DNA of 12,198 nt. It comes from Sutterellaceae bacterium. GTDB lineage: Bacteria > Pseudomonadota > Gammaproteobacteria > Burkholderiales > Burkholderiaceae_F. The stretch spans positions 1 through 12,198 of the forward strand of contig JAUNOJ010000031.1 in the NCBI GenBank assembly GCA_030531135.1, written 5' to 3'. Positions 7,449-12,198 of this stretch are shown one piece after another (position 1 is the stretch's first letter; every line of letters begins with the position of its first letter). Both the position numbers and the translations under genes were made by a program. Below the pieces are notes generated by a model. It was not told where the DNA came from, did no database searches, and was given only the letters and a program-made list of their open reading frames with translations.

Positions 7449-9098
7449 ATGCGAACGAACCCTCATCGTCAGCATTACTGGTCGGAATCCCTCAAAACCG
7501 ATTATCCGTCCTATCCGGAATGGGAGGAAACCGAGCCGGAAGATGAGCCGATAATGCTTCACCGTGCATTTTTCGATTGTCATACCGGCATGCAGTTCGT
7601 TTGGGGCAAAGAGCCCAGAATCGTTGCACCGAAGGCATATATCGAACGCCTCATCAAAACATTCGTGCCGGACGGTGCCAAAGTCGCCTTTACTCAGAAA
7701 AGATTCGAGCACGTGGGTCCCATGCACGACACCGACGACGGGATCAAGACTTCGCTGGTCGACGGCGATGAACTCTATGACGTCACTTTAGGACTTGATT
7801 TCGGCACATCGGGTGTCAAGGTTGTGATCAATGACAGACGCCGAAAGTACGCCGTTCCTTTCAATCAAAGATTGGGGATTGACGCCTATGTTTTGCCGAC
7901 CACCGTCTGGCTCGACAACGAAGACAATTACAACATCGACGGCATCGGCGACTCATTGTCCGACATCAAACTCGGACTGATGGATAACACCCAAGACCCG
8001 ATGTATCAATACGCCTCCGTGGCTTTTTTGGCTTTGGCCATTCGGGCCGCGCGCGCCTATCTCTTCATCGACCGCAAGGATCTTTGGCAGTTGGGGAAAA
8101 TCGTTTGGTCGTGTGCCATCGGCGTTCCTTCGGATCACTATGAAAGCAATTTGACCAAATTTTGGGAAAGAATTCTCAAAGCCGCTTGGGCTGTTGCATG
8201 CGAAGACGAACCGGTCAGTTACGATTTGGTTCAAGATGCTTTTGAAAACTGGAAAGAGTACGACGTCGACTGCGATATATACGCTATTCCCGAATTTGCA
8301 GCCCAAGTCTTGTCCTTGGCTGCAACGCAGGAGCAAACCGACGGCGCCCAGTTTTATATTTTGGCCGATGTCGGTGCTGGCACTGTAGACGTCTGTGCCT
8401 TCTCCGTCTTTCGCCCGCATTGGGACGGTATAAACGACAGAGGTTACAAAGTCACCCAATATGCGGCTCGCGTTCGTGATTTGGGAACTGCAAACTGCCA
8501 TAAGCAGCGCATTCGTTGGTGGCATGACTATATTGAAAACTTCTGTTACGGAAGGCAAGACACCCTTGAGGCGTTACTTCAAAAGCTCGAGGATGAATAC
8601 ATTCTGTTGCCGACGACGATTTTACCCGGTTCTGGAAGAGACTACGTCAACTTGGAAATCCCTCCGGAAATCAAATCTTGTGATGAAGAATTCTTTGAGT
8701 CGTTTGTCGGCCTTGTGAGCGGCGATATTAAACGATCCTTGAAAGAGCACGGAGAGTTAAGTTACAACGAATTGGACAACCTCAAAGTATGTCTTTGCGG
8801 CGGCGGGAGTCGCTGCGACCAATATAAGCAAACCTTGATCAATGCGACGCATAAAAACATCTCGTCCTATGCCAACCGCAATGTCGCACTCATTCTTTTG
8901 AAGTCCGACATCTTATTTGACGAACGTTTCCCCGTTTTGATCGGCGATCACCATCGACTTTCTGTGGCATACGGTCTGAGCGATCCGCAAGAGATCGAAG
9001 CAATCGACAAATATGCCCAACACAAGCGCAGTTATCTTGACAGATGGCACGACACCGTAGATGTTTCGCCCAACTATATCAGTAAGGACATGATGTAA
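7449..9098 (+). CDS. Hsp70/actin-fold ATPase without substrate domain
   Basis: This 549-residue protein carries the three nucleotide-binding motifs of the Hsp70/actin superfamily: phosphate 1 GLDFGTSGVK (115-124), phosphate 2 DVGAGTVDV (307-315) and the adenosine loop CGGGSRC (450-456). After the adenosine motif only about 95 residues remain, so the peptide-binding beta-sandwich and lid of DnaK are missing. Before the fold there is an N-terminal extension of about 110 residues, acidic near the start (EETEPEDEP), that I do not recognise and that may contact the helicase. GGAGG at 7436-7440 lies inside the end of the helicase gene, and only 3 bases separate stop and start, so the two are translationally coupled and probably made in fixed ratio. 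It likely works as a nucleotide-driven switch on the helicase or its targets. Partner is inferred. Confidence 0.85.
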   Translation: MRTNPHRQHYWSESLKTDYPSYPEWEETEPEDEPIMLHRAFFDCHTGMQFVWGKEPRIVAPKAYIERLIKTFVPDGAKVAFTQKRFEHVGPMHDTDDGIKTSLVDGDELYDVTLGLDFGTSGVKVVINDRRRKYAVPFNQRLGIDAYVLPTTVWLDNEDNYNIDGIGDSLSDIKLGLMDNTQDPMYQYASVAFLALAIRAARAYLFIDRKDLWQLGKIVWSCAIGVPSDHYESNLTKFWERILKAAWAVACEDEPVSYDLVQDAFENWKEYDVDCDIYAIPEFAAQVLSLAATQEQTDGAQFYILADVGAGTVDVCAFSVFRPHWDGINDRGYKVTQYAARVRDLGTANCHKQRIRWWHDYIENFCYGRQDTLEALLQKLEDEYILLPTTILPGSGRDYVNLEIPPEIKSCDEEFFESFVGLVSGDIKRSLKEHGELSYNELDNLKVCLCGGGSRCDQYKQTLINATHKNISSYANRNVALILLKSDILFDERFPVLIGDHHRLSVAYGLSDPQEIEAIDKYAQHKRSYLDRWHDTVDVSPNYISKDMM

Positions 9099-9108
9099 CT
9101 TCGGATAC

Positions 9109-9283
9109 CAAAAACCCTGCCGAAAAAGCAGGGTCGATGGAGAGTGTTTTCTTTCAGAGTCTAAGACACCTAGCCGGTTTGAGGTAACGTCACACAACCC
9201 TTCCCGAGGGCTACGCGCATCAGTGCATTCCGGCACACGTTTGCGCATCAAACGCCCGCACCGACGCTCTCATCGTCAGTTAG
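9109..9283 (-). ncRNA. Candidate structured small RNA, about 175 nt
   Basis: The minus strand of this otherwise empty stretch has the full layout of a small RNA gene. A promoter lies at 9290-9318. A near-terminal stem pairs 9267-9275 (CGATGAGAG read leftward) with 9135-9144 (CTCTCCATCG), nine pairs with one bulged base. An intrinsic terminator follows directly at 9134-9110. Inside the closing stem are smaller hairpins: GCGTTTG-ATGCG-CAAACGT and AGCCCT-CGGGA-AGGGTT. No protein frame with a ribosome site fits; the longest ATG frame is 17 codons. I do not recognise the family: it lacks the signal recognition loop of 4.5S RNA and the rod layout of 6S RNA. It lies tail to tail with the Hsp70-like gene, whose 3' end its terminator may also serve. 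It could alternatively be the 3' untranslated region of the upstream minus-strand gene. Confidence 0.45.
9110..9134 (-). terminator. Intrinsic terminator, minus strand
   Basis: Read on the minus strand, ACCCTGC (9134-9128) and GCAGGGT (9120-9114) form a 7-base stem around a TTTTTCG loop, followed by TTTT (9113-9110). This is a textbook Rho-independent terminator for the small RNA candidate or for read-through from the membrane-protein gene. On the plus strand it falls 15 bases after the Hsp70-like stop codon but has no T-tract, so it would work poorly in that direction. Confidence 0.7.
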
Positions 9284-9289
9284 GCAGTA

Positions 9290-9318
9290 TTTTTACCAAG
9301 AAGTTTTTTGAATTTCAA
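9290..9318 (-). promoter_or_regulatory. Promoter of the candidate small RNA
   Basis: On the minus strand, TTGAAA (9318-9313) and TAAAAA (9295-9290) are separated by 17 bases, 5/6 and 4/6 matches to the sigma70 boxes. Transcription would start near 9283, only 8 bases outside the closing stem of the candidate RNA, so promoter and fold agree in position. Confidence 0.4.
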
Positions 9319-9373
9319 GCATACTGTCGGATTTTTCTCACATAAGGGATAATCGGCTGTTGAATATACTAAA

Positions 9374-10549
9374 CTACCAAATCAAAGCCTTAACAGCCCT
9401 CAGCACCAAAAATCCGAGGACGGTCTCAATAAACCCCAAAATCGCTTTCAAAACAAAGAGCGCCAAATCGAGCATTTTGAGCATGGGACTTGCCACAATC
9501 TGCCCCCAGCGCCGAATGTCGTTGAGTAACTTCTCCCCTCGTACCGCTTTGAGTTTGGAAACGGCTTCGGGCCCATACTTGCTCGTGCGAAGAACAGCCT
9601 GCACCCCTTCTTTTTCCGCAACCTTCACCACATCGGCGCCACCATAGCGAAAAACGCCGCCCGCTTTGTCGCCGAACCGATCGGCCACTTTGATGACACG
9701 GGGAATCTCTCCGACACTGTCGCTCTTACCCAAGACTTCCAACGTGTTGGTGAGGCCCGAACGCTTGGAATACATCCCCAATTGCGCCATCGGCTCGATC
9801 AGGTCTTTCATCACCGGCTCGATGCTCTTATTTTTGACCATGCGTGTTGTCAAAACCTTGATGCTCTCTTGCAGGGATTTGGAGAGTTTGCGTGCTTTAT
9901 TGGCAGTTTTGACAACGGCAATACCGGTTTTGGCAGGAATCGTCACACCGGCTTGTGGCCCCACCGACATGATCGTGAGCGCCAAGCCGACGGCAGAAAG
10001 CCCCGCGGTCAATTCGTCGACATCGTCTCCATGCACGTAGTTGACCCCGGACTGCCACAAGTCTCTGACATCTCCCACACTTGTCAATTCGGACACGAGC
10101 CCGGCCACCTGACCGTAAAACTCCTCGCTTTCTCCCAAGAAAAACCCTTTGCCGAGTTCCTTGGCTTGGTATTGCCAGGAATCGCGAACGGCTTCAAGTT
10201 CCGTATCCAGGGGCTTGAAAGCTTCCGTTTCTTTGGCGGTTACATTCGGCAAGCTCTTAAAAAACGAGATGTAGTCTTGCGCTTCGGAATACTTGCCTTG
10301 ATCAAGGAGTTCTCGCGCGTGCGCCACGGGATTGACGAGGTTGATGTCGGCGACATAACTGTATTGGTCAAAGAGAAAATGTTGCGCCGCAAAGACAACG
10401 CCCAAAAGTGCCGCACCGGCAACGGCCGAACGCACCCGTACCCGGAGTTTTTCTTTGACTCCGAGACGATTGGCAGCACCGTTTTGAACAGGCGTTTCCA
10501 TTTCGACCGATTTTGTCCTATGGAAAAATTTGAAGATGCTTTCGGTCAT
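9374..10549 (-). CDS. Membrane protein of unknown function, 391 residues
   Basis: I do not recognise this protein with confidence. From the ATG at 10549 it has a basic N-terminus (KEKLRVRVR, 32-40), a transmembrane helix at 41-60, a soluble charged region with EAQDY and EFYGQVAGLVSELTSVGDVRDLW, then a glycine/alanine-rich hydrophobic stretch (LSAVGLALTIMSVGPQAG) followed by a basic helix, and a strongly hydrophobic last 36 residues (LDLALFVLKAILGFIETVLGFLVL) that would anchor the C-terminus. The GDVRDLW plus LSAVGLALT pattern is seen in uncharacterised proteobacterial proteins, some near toxin or secretion loci, which is memory and not a tested match. Starts at 10501 (ATG) and 10630 (TTG) are alternatives; none has a good ribosome site. 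It lies 84 bases after the autotransporter gene on the same strand. Confidence 0.72.
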   Translation of the reverse strand: MTESIFKFFHRTKSVEMETPVQNGAANRLGVKEKLRVRVRSAVAGAALLGVVFAAQHFLFDQYSYVADINLVNPVAHARELLDQGKYSEAQDYISFFKSLPNVTAKETEAFKPLDTELEAVRDSWQYQAKELGKGFFLGESEEFYGQVAGLVSELTSVGDVRDLWQSGVNYVHGDDVDELTAGLSAVGLALTIMSVGPQAGVTIPAKTGIAVVKTANKARKLSKSLQESIKVLTTRMVKNKSIEPVMKDLIEPMAQLGMYSKRSGLTNTLEVLGKSDSVGEIPRVIKVADRFGDKAGGVFRYGGADVVKVAEKEGVQAVLRTSKYGPEAVSKLKAVRGEKLLNDIRRWGQIVASPMLKMLDLALFVLKAILGFIETVLGFLVLRAVKALIW

Positions 10550-10557
10550 GCCGAAAG
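10539..10557 (-). promoter_or_regulatory. Hairpin with the start codon in its loop
   Basis: In the minus-strand RNA, CUUUCGG and CCGAAAG form a perfect 7-base stem whose 5-base loop CAUGA contains the proposed AUG at 10549-10547. Such a fold would affect ribosome access and could be a translational switch, or might mean that the downstream ATG at 10501 is the true start. Confidence 0.4.
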
Positions 10558-10577
10558 TTGATTCTGGGATTTTAACG

Positions 10578-10601
10578 AGACGCAACCTGCAACATGCGTC
10601 T
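10578..10601 (-). terminator. Weak hairpin between barrel and membrane-protein genes
   Basis: AGACGCA and TGCGTCT form a 7-base stem with a 10-base loop in the 84-base spacer after the autotransporter stop codon. The following bases (CGTTAAAAT on the minus strand) lack a proper T-tract, so it is more likely an attenuator or RNA-protecting 3' hairpin than a full terminator. Confidence 0.4.
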
Positions 10602-10633
10602 GTCTTTACACGCGCAAAGAACTGTTGCAAAAA

Positions 10634-11701
10634 TTACCAGCGAAACTCGGCCGCGACAGAATAGCGGTAGTTTTCCTTGTACTTGCCGCCTCTGGATTGA
10701 GAGACGGTGCCGTAGAAAGACAAATTGTCGGTCGCCTTATATTTCGCACCCACACCGTAGGAAACCCAGGTGCCGCCCAAGTCTTCGGAAAGATGTCGGT
10801 TAAGCCCCGTCTTTAAGGTTGCGTTAGCTTCGCTCTTACCCATGAAATCGTGGTTCAAAGTTGCAGCCAAATACATGCCGCCTTTGTCGTGCGGGAAGTT
10901 GGCTCCGGCCACGACTCCGACGCGTCCGATCAAAGACTCGGTGTTGTCCTGATGAATGGCGACACCGTTGTTGGTACGGTAATCGTCGCCCAAGATGAAG
11001 CTGTATGAGAGCCCCGCACGCGGCATCACGTAGAAGGTGTCCGTCAAGGCTTTGCGGTAACCCACTTCGCCCGTGACACCCAAGGCCAAATTGCGGTAGT
11101 AGCCTTTGCAGTCGTACTTCATGTCTACCGTCGAATCCAGGCGCCCGGCTCTGGCAACAAGGTTAACGTAGGCGCCGGACGCAAAAAGCTTGGATGCGTA
11201 TGCGGCAATCGAGTAGCTGTGGGTATTGACGCTACCCGGAATAAAGTCGGAATCGATATTGGTGTAGCTGAAGCTCGCACCGGTGAGCCACCCGCCCGAC
11301 AAGAGCTTGTCGGCACCGACTTCTACACTTTCGGCTTTGATCTTTTTGGAAAAGATGCGCTTGCCTTTCATTTCGGCGCCGTAAACCTTGGCCCAGGCGC
11401 CGACCTCGGCCTTTTGATTCCTCAACGAGTTCAGGCGATGCATGATATGCGTGACTTCATATCGCCACTGTGCAAGCTGAGCGGCACGCGCTTCCTGAGA
11501 AGCCAGACGTGTCGAGGCTTCGGTACGGGAATCGGAATGGTCGTCCACCTCCAGACCGGGAATGATTTCGGACACTTCGGTACTTTGGCTTTGTGCGAGC
11601 ACAGCGTTGGCCGCCGGTGCCTGATACATGAATGCAAGACCGGCAAACACAGCGGCAAGAGAAACCGAATTTTTGATCGCAGTTGCAGTTGTGAATTTCA
11701 T
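10634..11701 (-). CDS. Autotransporter-type outer-membrane barrel protein
   Basis: This 355-residue protein has a Sec signal peptide (1-33, ending PAANA) and a C-terminal autotransporter barrel from about residue 103 (WAKVYG) to the end. Alternating hydrophobic strands, aromatic-rich turns and the final residues EFRW match the outer-membrane insertion signal recognised by the Bam complex. Only about 70 residues lie between signal peptide and barrel, and the last of these (LAQWRYEVTHIMHRLNSLRNQ) looks like the pore-spanning helix, so there is practically no passenger domain; classical autotransporters carry hundreds of residues there. It may be a stand-alone barrel, a truncated autotransporter, or a surface adhesin made by its loops. 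The frame is intact. No catalytic site is visible. Confidence 0.88.
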   Translation of the reverse strand: MKFTTATAIKNSVSLAAVFAGLAFMYQAPAANAVLAQSQSTEVSEIIPGLEVDDHSDSRTEASTRLASQEARAAQLAQWRYEVTHIMHRLNSLRNQKAEVGAWAKVYGAEMKGKRIFSKKIKAESVEVGADKLLSGGWLTGASFSYTNIDSDFIPGSVNTHSYSIAAYASKLFASGAYVNLVARAGRLDSTVDMKYDCKGYYRNLALGVTGEVGYRKALTDTFYVMPRAGLSYSFILGDDYRTNNGVAIHQDNTESLIGRVGVVAGANFPHDKGGMYLAATLNHDFMGKSEANATLKTGLNRHLSEDLGGTWVSYGVGAKYKATDNLSFYGTVSQSRGGKYKENYRYSVAAEFRW

Positions 11702-11715
11702 TTTTAGCGCCCAAT

Positions 11716-11728
11716 CCCCCTACGGGGG
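11716..11728 (-). promoter_or_regulatory. Leader hairpin covering the ribosome site
   Basis: CCCCC and GGGGG (11716-11720 and 11724-11728) form a 5-base GC stem with a 3-base loop, 15 bases upstream of the autotransporter ATG. On the RNA the GGGGGA that could serve as ribosome site is the 3' arm of this stem, so initiation may depend on its opening. Confidence 0.35.
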
Positions 11729-11767
11729 CGCCATTTTACGCCACACAAACAGCCCCGGCATCACTAA

Positions 11768-11795
11768 GTTATAACGAATTGTAATTGTCGACAAT
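11768..11795 (-). promoter_or_regulatory. Possible promoter and 12-base palindrome
   Basis: On the minus strand TTGTCG (11794-11789) and TATAAC (11773-11768) are 15 bases apart, a weak promoter for the autotransporter gene with a leader of about 60 nt. The -35 box lies inside the perfect palindrome ATTGTCGACAAT (11784-11795), a likely operator position for a dimeric regulator. Confidence 0.3.
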
Positions 11796-11836
11796 ACCTT
11801 GAGTGAATTTTGACGAGTGCACGAAACCGCCTTCGC

Positions 11837-11861
11837 AAAAAATGCCCGTATCCGTAGATAC
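11837..11861 (-). terminator. Weak terminator after the prolyl-tRNA editing gene
   Basis: Just after the stop codon at 11864, GTATC (11861-11857) and GATAC (11852-11848) form a 5-base stem with a TACG loop, followed by GGGCATTTTTT with six Ts (11842-11837). The short stem and 5-base gap before the T-tract make it a modest terminator at best. Confidence 0.35.
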
Positions 11862-11863
11862 TC

Positions 11864-12198
11864 TTATGCGTTCACCGGATTACAAGGGTTGTTACAAAGA
11901 TGCTGTCGGTCTGCTTCAGAAGGCTCTGCCAGATCGACAATCTCTACCGCATTGCCGTGTTCGCCAATGACAGAAAGTAAATCCTCGACTTTGAGCCACA
12001 CCGTCGCGGTGTTGTCGTTGGGATGAACACCGATGAGGCCCTCGGGCTTCACGAAGTCGCGGTCGAGATACCACTTGACCGTGCGGCTTTCGTCGTTTAA
12101 CAACCCTAAGGGCGAAACGGCCCCGGGATTGAAGCTCCCTCGAATGAATTCGAAGGATTCTGCTACAGGCCATTTGCAAGCTTTTCCGGTAAGGCGTC
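11864..12198 (-). CDS. YbaK/PrdX-type prolyl-tRNA editing protein, 5' end missing
   Basis: The last 110 residues of a minus-strand gene enter from the window edge and end at the TAA at 11866-11864. The fragment matches the C-terminal two-thirds of the YbaK/ProX/PrdX family: RLTGKACKWP, PGAVSPLGLLNDESRTVK (the conserved substrate-pocket loop), LDRDF, and GVHPNDNTATVWL with the family's HPNxNTAT signature, then the DLL and VEIVDL strands. These free-standing domains hydrolyse alanine mis-attached to tRNA-Pro in the cytoplasm and so guard translation accuracy. Start and N-terminus lie outside the window. No functional link to the neighbouring barrel gene is apparent. Confidence 0.85.
   Translation of the reverse strand, partial: RLTGKACKWPVAESFEFIRGSFNPGAVSPLGLLNDESRTVKWYLDRDFVKPEGLIGVHPNDNTATVWLKVEDLLSVIGEHGNAVEIVDLAEPSEADRQHLCNNPCNPVNA

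Noticed and set aside
1383..9098. Known DISARM or TerY-type system
   Set aside because: No DUF1998, phospholipase D, methylase, kinase or phosphatase gene accompanies the helicase and VWA protein, so neither named system fits.
8913..9251. Minus-strand frame of 112 codons across the Hsp70-like 3' end
   Set aside because: It crosses the intrinsic terminator and the closing stem of the RNA candidate, has no ribosome site, and is antisense to the Hsp70-like gene.
9135..9283. Possible 4.5S, 6S or tmRNA gene
   Set aside because: A CGTGTGCCGG stretch recalls 4.5S RNA, but the conserved GGAAG loop and AGCAG are missing. There is no 6S-type rod with central bubble and no tmRNA acceptor end.
1..12198. 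CRISPR array, insertion sequence or prophage
   Set aside because: No regularly spaced repeats, transposase, integrase, terminal inverted repeats or phage structural gene were seen on either strand.

Overview
The window comes from a Gram-negative bacterium of moderate GC content. An outer-membrane beta-barrel (autotransporter-type) protein, cleavable Sec signal peptides and an HxlR regulator support this. The protein style would fit a betaproteobacterium such as a Sutterella-like gut species, but that placement is only an impression, and no rRNA or housekeeping marker confirms it. The density is ordinary for a chromosome. I saw no insertion sequence, integrase, phage gene, tRNA or CRISPR array.

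Layout. (1) 1-1380: a secreted protein resembling a degenerate metallo-beta-lactamase fold, cut by the window edge, faces away from a small HxlR-type regulator. The shared 345-base spacer holds a near-consensus promoter, short repeats and a dyad. A bidirectional hairpin terminator ends the HxlR side. (2) 1383-9098: the most interesting block. A MerR-type regulator and a VIT plus von Willebrand A (VWA) protein are read leftward. A SNF2/HepA-type helicase of about 1036 residues and an Hsp70/actin-fold ATPase without a substrate-binding domain are read rightward and appear translationally coupled. The two arms meet at an AT-rich spacer with overlapping divergent promoters and a 28-base dyad. (3) 9099-9373: an intergenic stretch that looks like a minus-strand small structured RNA gene with its own promoter, a long-range closing stem and an intrinsic terminator. 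(4) 9374-12198: minus-strand genes for an unrecognised membrane protein, an autotransporter barrel with almost no passenger, and the 3' part of a YbaK/PrdX-type prolyl-tRNA editing protein.

How the genes may work together. In block 2 the MerR protein probably controls both arms through the central dyad. The helicase, the Hsp70-like ATPase and the cytoplasmic metal-binding VWA adaptor look like parts of one regulated, NTP-driven stress or conflict (anti-phage or DNA-remodelling) module. This is an inference from domains and gene order, and no direct evidence in the window shows defence activity. Block 1 may be a thiol- or electrophile-responsive pair. The barrel and membrane protein of block 4 are neighbours on one strand, but their joint role is unknown.
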